Part shown: positions 31,476 through 38,838 of the stretch, piece by piece | Layout: each line of letters starts with the position of its first letter | How positions within the stretch are numbered: position 1 is the stretch's first letter | DNA from: HK-STAS-PATE-2 sp035906575 | GTDB taxonomy: Bacteria > Patescibacteriota > Patescibacteriia > 2-12-FULL-60-25 | DNA length: 38,838 bases | Assembly (NCBI GenBank): GCA_035906575.1 | Contig: JAMIEW010000050.1 | Span: 1 to 38,838, forward strand | Direction of reading: 5' to 3' | Notes under the pieces: model-generated | Database searches by the model: none | What the model was told of the DNA's origin: nothing | What the model saw: only the letters and a program-made list of their open reading frames with translations | Program-made: the position numbers and the translations under genes

Positions 31476-32819
31476 TTATTGGACCCACTTGCCTTCTTGG
31501 CGAACCAAGAGTTCTTTGGCGCGAAGGGGTTCTGCCATGAGTTCTTTGATGACACGCTCCATACGAACACCCTTTGTCTCAAGAGCACCTTGTGAAGCCT
31601 TGGCGAGAACAATGTCTCCGGGCTTGATGATGTCTTGGATAAAGAGACCGGCTTGTGGCGTATCTTCGATGACGTGGACGCGGTCTGCAGGTAACCCGGC
31701 AGCCAGCGCACCATCCTTCATAGCGTGCGAGAATATACCACAAACAACCAAAACGTCAACGTTCGCGCGAGCGGCTTCTTGGCCGATGCGATAGTGCATT
31801 TCTTCAGCTTTATTGCCTAATTCGCGGTTTTCACCCAAACAGGCGATTTTGCGCTGATGTGGTGCTAGTACTATTGAACCAAGATCACGGATCGCAGAGA
31901 TCGTCGAAGACGGCGCAGCATTATAGGTATCATCTAATAAGATTGAGGATTTAATACCCGGCAAAATACGAGTACGTCCTGGCATCGCGGTAAAACACTT
32001 TGCAATATTCAAAAGACGTTCTTCAGGCAAGTCGAGCGCGACAACAACGGCAGCAGCAGCACAGGCAGCATACGCCATCGATGTACCAAAGACACCTTCA
32101 AAAACGAGATGAAATGGCTTTTGATAACATTCAATCACGACTTCAATACCATATGGCTCGAGCCCGTGTGGCGTTTGGCTTGTAATGATTTTGTTCGACA
32201 CAAGACGAATGTCAGCGCCATCGTTTTCGCCGTAGCCTAATTTATGAACGGCTGTAAGATGACGCATCGCATACACGCGATTATCATCTGCGTTTAAAAT
32301 AGCGATGCCACCAGGTGTGAGCGCTTTAACGAGGGTAGATTTTTCTAGGGCTACCTCGTCGGCTGATGCGTAGTATTGAACATGCACTGGAGCCAAACTC
32401 CCATCAACGGGTGAAACTCCCGTAATAATTGAAATATCCGGTGGAGCGATCTTTGTGAGATGTGCCAAATCGCCTGGCTTATCAGCACCCATTTCAAGCA
32501 CAAGAATATCGGCATTCAATTTCCAAAATCCGAGTTGGGCGAAGAGGGCTTTGCTCAGGACACCTGTCCACGCAAAAAGATTTTTGCCCGGATAATCACT
32601 TTCACCAAAAACCGTTAGCGGTAAACCGAGTTCATTATTGAAATTCTTTTGCGAGACAATGACACGTACGCCGCTCTCACGGTCCCAAAGTGCCGCAGCA
32701 ACCATTTGGCGTGTCGTTGTTTTTCCTACCGATCCCGTAATCCCAATAATCGTCGGCTGTGCTTTTTTGATAGCAGCTGCCGCTCCTTTGGCAAGAAACG
32801 ATTCGATGAAGGTAGGCAT
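31476..32819 (-). CDS. murF: MurF-like Mur ligase without the N-terminal domain
   Basis: MurF adds D-Ala-D-Ala to UDP-MurNAc-tripeptide. This 447-residue protein has the ATP loop GITGSVGKTTT at residues 26-36, FNNELGLPLT, the MurF-like VLEMGADKPGDLAHL, ILNADDNRV, the DDTYNAAPSS motif and the C-terminal Mur domain (GENRELG). Normal MurF has about 100 residues before the ATP loop that bind the UDP-MurNAc part; here only 25 remain. Instead about 30 hydrophobic residues (KNLFAWTGVLSKALF...) are inserted after the NNELG motif. MurF is the closest family, but the substrate could differ. It lies 47 bases after ftsI. No SD. Confidence 0.8.
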   Translation of the reverse strand: MPTFIESFLAKGAAAAIKKAQPTIIGITGSVGKTTTRQMVAAALWDRESGVRVIVSQKNFNNELGLPLTVFGESDYPGKNLFAWTGVLSKALFAQLGFWKLNADILVLEMGADKPGDLAHLTKIAPPDISIITGVSPVDGSLAPVHVQYYASADEVALEKSTLVKALTPGGIAILNADDNRVYAMRHLTAVHKLGYGENDGADIRLVSNKIITSQTPHGLEPYGIEVVIECYQKPFHLVFEGVFGTSMAYAACAAAAVVVALDLPEERLLNIAKCFTAMPGRTRILPGIKSSILLDDTYNAAPSSTISAIRDLGSIVLAPHQRKIACLGENRELGNKAEEMHYRIGQEAARANVDVLVVCGIFSHAMKDGALAAGLPADRVHVIEDTPQAGLFIQDIIKPGDIVLAKASQGALETKGVRMERVIKELMAEPLRAKELLVRQEGKWVQ

Positions 32820-32866
32820 AGTGAGACGGATATCTGACCACGTGCGTTTTAGACCTGCAAGTTAGC

Positions 32867-34819
32867 TTAATCACCCGTTGGCATCTCTACGGTCGTTGTA
32901 GATGCGTTCGGCGGTGTGGATGTTGCTGAAACCGTTGGCAGCGGTGGTAATTCTGGCTTTTTTGTATAAGGCCGTTCTGGCGGCACCTGAAGGTAAGATA
33001 AAAGAAACGCAGCCATATCACCAAAGACCGGCGCCGCCGAAGATTCGGCGAATTGTACGGTACGAGGCTTCACAATCACAACATACATCGCAAAACGAGG
33101 ACTATCTACCGGAGCATAGCCAGCAAAGTTACCGATTGTCGCGCCCTCTAAATAACCCCCTCCACGCGGATCAGGAATTTGTGCGGTACCCGTCTTACCC
33201 GCGACATAATAACCAGGTACACTAGCAAGCTTACCATGGCCTTTTTCGACCACACCAACCAACATCCCGCCGATCAAACGCGACGTGCGTGCTGACACGG
33301 CTTGTCGTACTTCTTCAATTGGCGTTTTAATGACCGTCCCATCTGGTCTGATGACTTCTCTTACAAGATGCGGCTTCATGAGTTTGCCGCCATTCGCTAA
33401 TGCGCCAAAACCCGCCGCCATCTGAATAGGTGTCACTGAAAGACCTTGTCCAAATGAACCCGTCGCGGCATAAATCGGTCCTTTCTTATCGAGAGGACGA
33501 AGATCTCCGCTTGCTTCAGCTGAAACCTCGATGCCAGTTTTTTGTCCAAAACCAAATTTGACCATATAGGACTTAAACGCCTCTTTACCCAAAAGTCTTT
33601 GAACAAAAATCGTACCGGTATTCAATGACTTTTCTAGCACTTGAGACATGGTCTGAGTGCCATGGGCCAATTTATCAGAATTACGAATGGTAAACGTATC
33701 AATTTTTTCTTCACCTTTATCTTCGTAGGTTGTCCCTGGATTAATCTTTTCAGCGTCTAAACCAGCGGCCATGGTAAAGGCCTTGAAGGTCGAGCCTGGT
33801 TCAAATTGCGCAAACGTTGCGGGATTATTCAAAATACCAACATCTTCGATTTTGCGTACGTTGGCTGGGTCATAGTCTGGCGCGCTGCACATTGCCCAAA
33901 TCTCACCGGTCTTTGGATCAATAACCGTAATACTCGCGCTATCTGCTTGAAAGCGCTGTACGGCGGCTGCGGCATGTCGGCAAGCCTCATATTGAATCGT
34001 ACGGTCCAACGTCAAAACAACATCCGAGCCATCAACGGCATAAGAGAGGTCGGTTGTCCCGATACTAAGACGGCGACCACGGGCGTCTTTTTCAATCGAG
34101 AGATTACCGTAGGTGCCTGACAGATCTTGATTGAGCGCACCTTCAACCCCGTATTTGCCCACGCGTTTACCAGCATCATCTTGACCAACAAAACCAAAGA
34201 CATGACCGCCAAGACCTTGTTCGGGATAAAATCGCGCTAAGACCTTGGTCACGCCAATCCCTGGCAGTTTTAACGCTTTTACCTCGTCACTTTTGTCTGC
34301 ATCTACTTCACGTGCCAATACAGCGTACGTCGTCGTCGGTGATAAGATCTTTGCGAGGAGTTCTTCAGGCGGGATGCCGAGCACCGGACCAAGCGCCACG
34401 GCCGTACTCGTCGCTTGTTCTTCGGGCTTCATCTCGCGCTTCAACATAAATACCTGCCAAGCATCGCGATCTTTTGCGACCGGGTGCAGGGCCTGGTCAA
34501 AACGATCTTGCACATAGAGCGTGCCACGTCTTGGCACGAGTTGCGCCTGCACTTCATGTTGATCTGAAGCTAAAATCTTGTAGGTCTTGCCTTCAACCAC
34601 CTGCAATTGAAAAAGACGACCAAAAACCACGATCGCCAAGAAAACAAAAATCCCCGCAACCAGTAAAAGCCGGCCATTGAAGCTGGGTTCATCTGAGGCT
34701 TTAGCTGGCCTTAACGAATAAGCCGTTCTTGAGGGTCGCATTGAGCGGATTATAGCATGCCCTCGCCCCGAATCATCCCCTGCCCCTTCTTTGGGAAAGA
34801 AGGGATTCTGAAGAGACAT
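32867..34819 (-). CDS. ftsI: Peptidoglycan transpeptidase FtsI/PBP2 type
   Basis: A 650-residue class B penicillin-binding protein for septal or cell-wall cross-linking. A cytoplasmic N-terminus precedes a membrane anchor at about 50-68; the dimerisation domain begins near 95 (PRRGTLYVQDR). Transpeptidase motifs are STFK (343-346), SLN (398-400) and KTGTAQ (542-547). The Pro/Thr/Ser-rich tail (about 615-650) is probably disordered. It starts 4 bases after the rarA stop, and murF follows; other dcw genes (mraY, ftsW) are not in the window. Confidence 0.94.
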   Translation of the reverse strand: MSLQNPFFPKEGAGDDSGRGHAIIRSMRPSRTAYSLRPAKASDEPSFNGRLLLVAGIFVFLAIVVFGRLFQLQVVEGKTYKILASDQHEVQAQLVPRRGTLYVQDRFDQALHPVAKDRDAWQVFMLKREMKPEEQATSTAVALGPVLGIPPEELLAKILSPTTTYAVLAREVDADKSDEVKALKLPGIGVTKVLARFYPEQGLGGHVFGFVGQDDAGKRVGKYGVEGALNQDLSGTYGNLSIEKDARGRRLSIGTTDLSYAVDGSDVVLTLDRTIQYEACRHAAAAVQRFQADSASITVIDPKTGEIWAMCSAPDYDPANVRKIEDVGILNNPATFAQFEPGSTFKAFTMAAGLDAEKINPGTTYEDKGEEKIDTFTIRNSDKLAHGTQTMSQVLEKSLNTGTIFVQRLLGKEAFKSYMVKFGFGQKTGIEVSAEASGDLRPLDKKGPIYAATGSFGQGLSVTPIQMAAGFGALANGGKLMKPHLVREVIRPDGTVIKTPIEEVRQAVSARTSRLIGGMLVGVVEKGHGKLASVPGYYVAGKTGTAQIPDPRGGGYLEGATIGNFAGYAPVDSPRFAMYVVIVKPRTVQFAESSAAPVFGDMAAFLLSYLQVPPERPYTKKPELPPLPTVSATSTPPNASTTTVEMPTGD

Positions 34820-34823
34820 GGGT

Positions 34824-36077
34824 TCACGGCCAGAATTTCTTACCTTTCAAGCGCTCGGGCAAGAAATCTTGCTTCGCTTTTGGATCTTCGGGCGTATAGA
34901 TATACCCTTTTCCGTATCCAAGATCTTTCATGAGGGACGTTGGGGCGTTGCGGATATGCAGTGGTACGCCGTCGTTCGGATTCTCTCTCACTTCTTTGGC
35001 GGCCTCACCATAGGCACGGTACGCCTCAATCGACTTTGGGGCGCGAGCCAAATACCCAACGAGATGCGAAAGATTCACGGCACATTCTGGCATCCCAATA
35101 AAATGACAGGCCTGGTATGCCGCTACCGCAAGAACAAGCGCTTGCGAATCCGCCAAACCAATATCTTCTGAAGCAAAGCGCACTAACCTACGCGCAAGAT
35201 AAAGCGGATCAGCGCCTGCTTCAAGCATTCGCGCCAACCAATAAATAGCCGCGTCAGCATCATTACCACGCAAAGACTTATGCAATGCCGAAATCAAGTT
35301 GTAGTATTCTTCGCCCTGCTTGTCATAAGCGAGAAAGCCTTTCTGTAATAAGTCCTCGAGCTCCTCGGTAGAGAGATGCTTGTCCCCTTTTGGTGTGCTC
35401 AAGGATGACTTTATCAGCATCTCAAGAACGGTGAGCGCTTGACGCACATCGCCGTCTGCTAATGTCGCAACGCGCTTCAATAAACCATCTTCAGCCGTAA
35501 TTTTTATTTTTCGGGATGCGATCTCGACATCTAATGCGCGAACGAGCACTTCTTCAAGATCTTCAGCCTCGACACGATCAAAGACAAAGACCTTAGAACG
35601 CGAAAGCAAAGCACGGTTCACCTCAAAACTCGGATTCTCGGTTGTTGCGCCAATCAAAATGATGGTCCCACGCTCGACTGCAGGCAAAAGCGCGTCTTGC
35701 TGGGATTTATTTAAGCGGTGGATTTCATCAATAAACAAAATCGTGCGAATTTGGTGCCACTTCAAATCACTCTCAGCCGCCTTCAGTACCTCACGGATTT
35801 CTGGCACGCCAGAAAGCACCGCCGACATCTCAACAAATTTTGATGACGTAACCGTAGCGACAAAGCGCGCTAACGATGTCTTACCAGTACCAGGCGGCCC
35901 CCAAAATATCATAGACGACAAATCGTCTACCTCAATCATACGACGCAATGAGGCGTTCTTGCCGACGAGCTTCTTCTGCCCCACGAACTCATCAAAGGTC
36001 TTTGGGCGCATGCGTTCAGCCAGCGGCCTCCAGCGCTGATCACGGTTTTGAGCAGCCAAATCAAACAAATCAGTCAT
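34824..36077 (-). CDS. rarA: Replication-associated recombination ATPase RarA (MgsA)
   Basis: A 417-residue AAA+ protein that acts at stalled forks. Walker A GPPGTGKT (60-67), Walker B ILFIDE (113-118), sensor 1 GATTENPSFE (143-152) and the C-terminal tetramerisation region (DADAAIYWLARMLEAGADPLY in parts; LRNAPTSLMKDLGYGKGY-like) are all present. It heads the rarA-ftsI-murF-tRNA-Glu operon. A TATAGT hexamer lies only 3 bases before the ATG and there is no SD, so the start region is atypical. Confidence 0.95.
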   Translation of the reverse strand: MTDLFDLAAQNRDQRWRPLAERMRPKTFDEFVGQKKLVGKNASLRRMIEVDDLSSMIFWGPPGTGKTSLARFVATVTSSKFVEMSAVLSGVPEIREVLKAAESDLKWHQIRTILFIDEIHRLNKSQQDALLPAVERGTIILIGATTENPSFEVNRALLSRSKVFVFDRVEAEDLEEVLVRALDVEIASRKIKITAEDGLLKRVATLADGDVRQALTVLEMLIKSSLSTPKGDKHLSTEELEDLLQKGFLAYDKQGEEYYNLISALHKSLRGNDADAAIYWLARMLEAGADPLYLARRLVRFASEDIGLADSQALVLAVAAYQACHFIGMPECAVNLSHLVGYLARAPKSIEAYRAYGEAAKEVRENPNDGVPLHIRNAPTSLMKDLGYGKGYIYTPEDPKAKQDFLPERLKGKKFWP

Positions 36078-36130
36078 GCCACTATACTATCGAACAGAAA
36101 TAGAACGTGCAAACCCATCTAAACCCCTTG

Positions 36131-36147
36131 TCCCCACGCTTGTGGGG
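36131..36147. repeat. Short hairpin in the rarA/HAD divergent region
   Basis: CCCCAC and GTGGGG separated by GCTT. It lies 30-50 bases upstream of the HAD start and partly overlaps the proposed -35. No T tail; could be regulatory. Confidence 0.4.
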
Positions 36148-36167
36148 GCGACTGAGTATGCTATCCT
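36140..36167 (+). promoter_or_regulatory. Possible promoter of the HAD gene
   Basis: TTGTGG (36140-36145), 16-base spacer, TATCCT (36162-36167). The ATG follows at 36179, so the leader would be about 5 bases. The -35 is weak. Confidence 0.4.
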
Positions 36168-36178
36168 CGTCGCATCTT

Positions 36179-36820
36179 ATGCCTTCACCAATTAAAGCCG
36201 TTCTCTTTGACTTTGGACGCGTGCTCTGTTTTTTTGATCGTTTGCGAGCGACAAGCGCAATACTTGAGCATACCTCTATTGCCATGACACCAGAATCATT
36301 AGACGCTGAGCTATTTACTCTAGACGGACTTGGCACAAAATTTGAAAGCGGCTTGCTCACAAAAGATGAATTTTTTTCACAGCTAAAAGAGCAATATCAG
36401 ATCTCTGATAATCTCGCTTTTGAGGTATTTGCAAAATCATGGAGTGAGATTTTCGACGAGGTGCCAGGTGTACGCACTCTTATCGAGACTATTCCTCCAG
36501 AAATTCAACGCGGCATCCTTTCAAACATCGATCCTATTCATTGGAGTTCAGCAAAGGAGCTAGGCGTCATCAAAACCTTTGACCAACGCCTCGTGATCAA
36601 GTCGTTTGAACAAATCACACGCAAACCCGATGCGCGCATGTATGCAGCGGCAATGAGCGCATTCAACGTACCTGCTGAAAATATCCTCTATCTTGATGAT
36701 ATTCAAGAATACGTTGATACAGCGAAAGGACTAGGTCTTAACGCTGAAAAATTTGACGCGAGAAGCATGACTCACGACGATATGAGACAAATCTTCGTTT
36801 CGTACGGTATCCTTTCTTAA
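36179..36820 (+). CDS. HAD-superfamily hydrolase, YihX-like (subfamily IA)
   Basis: With the ATG at 36179 it has 213 residues. Motif I is FDFGRVL, with Gly in place of the second Asp, as in YihX-type FDLGNV/FDFGGV proteins. Motif II is LSNID, motif III lies in RKPDARMY and motif IV is LYLDDIQEY. YihX-type enzymes dephosphorylate sugar phosphates such as glucose-1-phosphate; the substrate here is unknown. The frame is open to 36107 but that part overlaps the promoter. xth begins 7 bases after its stop, so both are probably co-transcribed. Confidence 0.88.
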   Translation: MPSPIKAVLFDFGRVLCFFDRLRATSAILEHTSIAMTPESLDAELFTLDGLGTKFESGLLTKDEFFSQLKEQYQISDNLAFEVFAKSWSEIFDEVPGVRTLIETIPPEIQRGILSNIDPIHWSSAKELGVIKTFDQRLVIKSFEQITRKPDARMYAAAMSAFNVPAENILYLDDIQEYVDTAKGLGLNAEKFDARSMTHDDMRQIFVSYGILS

Positions 36821-36827
36821 AATTACT

Positions 36828-37601
36828 ATGCCAAAAAAAATCTCCCTCGTTTCGTGGAACGTGAACGGTATCCGAGCCGCTGAGAAAAAAGGTTTCCTCG
36901 ATTGGTTTCATTCATCGGACTACGATGTTATTTGCTTACAAGAAACAAAAGCCCACGTAGGCCAACTCTCTGCCGCGCTGGTGCATCCAGAAGGTTATGA
37001 GTCGTATTGGAGCTCGGCTGTTCGCAAGGGCTATAGCGGCACAGCGATCTATACACGCGTTTCACCAATGCTCGCCATCACGAGCTTCGGTGATCCGTTT
37101 TTGGACGGCGAGGGCCGCATCGTCATGCTTGAATTCGAAAAATTCTTTTTGTTCAACGTCTACTTTCCAAACGGAGGTTCGGGCGAAGAACGCTTGAAAT
37201 TCAAGCTCGAATTCTATCGACGGTTTTTAACGTTGATCGAAGGCTATCGCAAACAAAAGCCTATTGTCGTTTGCGGAGACGTGAATACCGCTCACACCGA
37301 AATCGACCTTGCACGCCCAAAAGAAAATGCCAATGTGAGTGGATTTATGCCCATCGAACGCGAGTGGGTCGATAAACTCGTTAAATCTGGCTATGTCGAT
37401 ACCTTCAGAATGTTTGAAAAAGACGGTGGTCACTATACCTGGTGGGACATGAAAAGCGGTGCCCGTGCCCGCAATGTCGGTTGGAGAATCGACTACTTCT
37501 TCGTCTCAGACGAGCTGAAAAAGAACGTCAAAAAAGCCTGGACAAATCCAGACAAAGAAGGCTCAGACCACTGCCCTGTTGGCATAGAGCTCTCACTCTA
37601 G
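36828..37601 (+). CDS. xth: Exodeoxyribonuclease III / AP endonuclease
   Basis: A 257-residue base-excision repair enzyme that incises at abasic sites. Motifs: SWNVNGIRA (Asn11), LQETK (Glu39), GDVNTAHTEIDLA with the catalytic Asp/Asn, WRIDYFFVS and SDHCPVGI with the catalytic His. Length is usual. No SD; it follows the HAD gene closely. Its TAG stop and that of the convergent YiiX-like gene share the palindrome CTAG at 37598-37601. Confidence 0.96.
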   Translation: MPKKISLVSWNVNGIRAAEKKGFLDWFHSSDYDVICLQETKAHVGQLSAALVHPEGYESYWSSAVRKGYSGTAIYTRVSPMLAITSFGDPFLDGEGRIVMLEFEKFFLFNVYFPNGGSGEERLKFKLEFYRRFLTLIEGYRKQKPIVVCGDVNTAHTEIDLARPKENANVSGFMPIEREWVDKLVKSGYVDTFRMFEKDGGHYTWWDMKSGARARNVGWRIDYFFVSDELKKNVKKAWTNPDKEGSDHCPVGIELSL

Positions 37602-38239
37602 TCGTGAGGGTTATACAACCAAACAGTATTCTTGCTCGCTGCGATGTCACGAGGCAACACCAAACCCTGCGCTAAGGCATAGGGCACATCATTACCCAAG
37701 AAAAGCGTCTCACGACGCTTTTGTGGTTCAACGGCGAGATATAGGGCGCGTTGCACAAATGACGAGCAAATATATTCATCCGTCGTTAAAACATGACGAA
37801 CAAGCTTCTTTGTCCAACTCACGCCGATAAATCTTGAAAGAATAAACTGAAACAACAAGTAGGCTACGTGATCATAGTCATAATCGATGTCAATCACATC
37901 CAAAAAGAATCCTCTAAACCGATCGATTTCTTTTGGCGTGAGTCCAGGAACACGCTTAAAACCAATTTCAAACTCATAATCTTGAATAGCGAATGTCTCT
38001 AAGCGATGCAATCTAACGGTTTCATTTGCCTCAATAAGAATAACCGACAAGATCTCGTCACCTGACTTCACAATCTCAAAAACAATCGACACATGCGTCC
38101 AATACGATCGGCCAATAATGTGATTGATGGCGCGCTTCCATCCAAATTTGCCGTGAAAAAACACAATATCACCGATTTGCAAATGCTTTACGGCTTCATT
38201 GTAACTCTTATACAGAGATTTTGGTCGACGTTTTAACAT
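37598..38239 (-). CDS. YiiX-like permuted NlpC/P60 protein (paralogue 1)
   Basis: With the ATG at 38239 it has 213 residues; a start at 38269 would overlap the upstream gene by 26 bases. The permuted papain-like fold of the YaeF/YiiX group is shown by QIGDIVFFHGK, then SYWTHVSIVFE (catalytic His), LIEAN, and the Cys near the C-terminal half in TTDEYICSSFVQRAL. The family includes putative cysteine peptidases or amidases/acyltransferases acting on peptidoglycan or lipids; substrate unknown. No signal peptide is visible. A second member lies directly upstream. Confidence 0.85.
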   Translation of the reverse strand: MLKRRPKSLYKSYNEAVKHLQIGDIVFFHGKFGWKRAINHIIGRSYWTHVSIVFEIVKSGDEILSVILIEANETVRLHRLETFAIQDYEFEIGFKRVPGLTPKEIDRFRGFFLDVIDIDYDYDHVAYLLFQFILSRFIGVSWTKKLVRHVLTTDEYICSSFVQRALYLAVEPQKRRETLFLGNDVPYALAQGLVLPRDIAASKNTVWLYNPHD

Positions 38240-38243
38240 AATT

Positions 38244-38838
38244 TTAGCGTCGGTTATAAATCCATTCACTTAATGGACTTTTGGCAAAATCGGCCGGCGA
38301 CGTGATGTCGAGTAGTTGCATCGGGGTAAAAGCGCGATTACCAAAAAGCACCTTGGTTCGGTCATTTGGGTCCACAGCTTCATAATAGGCTTTTTGCACC
38401 AATGCAGAACACGAGTAGCGTTGCCGACTTAAGACCTTTTTCTTTGCCATGAAAAAGATATACGCACGAATTAATCGCCACGTTTTAAGCGGATAGTAAG
38501 GCGTGTCGATATTCATCAGCGCGTACGATCTGATGCGATGTCTTAGCGGACGTGTGAGCCAAGTCACTCGCTTGATACCAATGTCGAACTCTTTTGGATC
38601 ATTCAAATACTTATCAAGAGCATGAATCTCGGCACCAAAATAGAATGGACGGTTCGATGATCCTTGAATCGACTCAATGATAACGTTGGTCGAGTAACCT
38701 CGTTCGATATTCTTTGCAAAAATCACCATTGCGATGTGGTCCCAGTAACTATTGGTGATTTTTCTGAAGATCGTGCGGCCGATACCGCCTTTTTTCTTGC
38801 GAATCAAAATGATATCTCCGGTGAGTAGTTTTGGTAGC
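38244..38838 (-). CDS. YiiX-like permuted NlpC/P60 protein (paralogue 2), 5' end outside window
   Basis: The minus-strand frame is open to the right edge: the codons before the apparent TTG at 38807 read LPKLLTGDIILIRKKKG, supplying the family's N-terminal GD-I-hydrophobic motif. So the gene is partial and the true start lies outside. Further motifs: SYWDHIAMVIF (His), VIIESIQ, and RYSCSALVQKAYYEA (Cys). It shares architecture with the downstream neighbour, including TWLTRPLR / GLTPKEIDR after KRV. It ends 4 bases before the neighbour's ATG, so the pair is an operon. Confidence 0.85.
   Translation of the reverse strand, partial: LPKLLTGDIILIRKKKGGIGRTIFRKITNSYWDHIAMVIFAKNIERGYSTNVIIESIQGSSNRPFYFGAEIHALDKYLNDPKEFDIGIKRVTWLTRPLRHRIRSYALMNIDTPYYPLKTWRLIRAYIFFMAKKKVLSRQRYSCSALVQKAYYEAVDPNDRTKVLFGNRAFTPMQLLDITSPADFAKSPLSEWIYNRR

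Noticed and set aside
34301..34320. Second parS-like half site (TTCACGTG) in ftsI
   Set aside because: Only one arm of the palindrome is present.
1..38838. CRISPR array, insertion sequence, integrase or phage genes
   Set aside because: No regularly spaced repeats, transposase motifs or phage structural genes were seen on either strand.

Overview
The window reads as chromosomal DNA of a small-genome bacterium, most plausibly a member of the Patescibacteria (CPR). The grounds are compact, often SD-less genes and several housekeeping proteins lacking a domain usual in other bacteria: AspRS without the GAD insertion, a Rel/SpoT homologue that stops after TGS, topoisomerase I without zinc fingers, and a MurF-like ligase without its N-terminal domain. 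There are also many orphan membrane or secreted proteins. The lineage is inferred from style; no rRNA is present to prove it.

Layout. 1-4554 (minus): a VirB6/TrbL-like polytopic protein followed by a cytoplasmic helical protein that runs off the left edge. 4702-7654 (plus): an LCP-family cell-wall transferase overlapping the GTPase der. 7663-8345 (minus): two tandem paralogous small membrane proteins. 8360-12667 (plus): pth, dprA, topA. 12680-13564 (minus): a proline-rich/coiled-coil orphan. 13631-15142 (plus): rel. 15175-18796 (minus): parB, parA, a KefB-type antiporter and tRNA-Leu. 18878-19666: tRNA-fMet, a small membrane protein and tRNA-Met, with conspicuous inverted repeats. 19737-23371 (minus): aspS-scpA-scpB-dacA. 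23418-26238 (minus): a secreted orphan, an orphan with a good SD, recO and ruvX. 26255-28346 (plus): rnhB, pgi. 28401-31302 (minus): five unrecognised small genes, three with textbook SD sequences and most with their own promoter and hairpin terminator; this is the most accessory-like block. 31401-36077 (minus): rarA-ftsI-murF-tRNA-Glu, an apparent operon in which the tRNA directly abuts the murF stop codon. 36179-37601 (plus): HAD phosphatase, xth. 37598-38838 (minus): two tandem permuted NlpC/P60 (YiiX-like) proteins, the second running off the right edge.

Themes. Peptidoglycan synthesis and turnover (LCP, FtsI, MurF, DacA, YiiX-like), chromosome segregation and condensation (ParAB, ScpAB) and DNA repair/recombination (DprA, TopA, RecO, RuvX, RarA, RNase HII, ExoIII) dominate. 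Convergent genes are mostly separated by bidirectional hairpin terminators. Many housekeeping genes lack an SD and some have a -10-like hexamer just before the ATG, whereas several orphans carry AGGAGGT-type SDs. No gene-free stretch exceeds 300 bases. No CRISPR array, transposase, integrase or phage gene was seen. I found no clearly complete new system; the best leads are the VirB6-like locus at the left edge, the SD-rich orphan block, and the tRNA/AspRS peculiarities.
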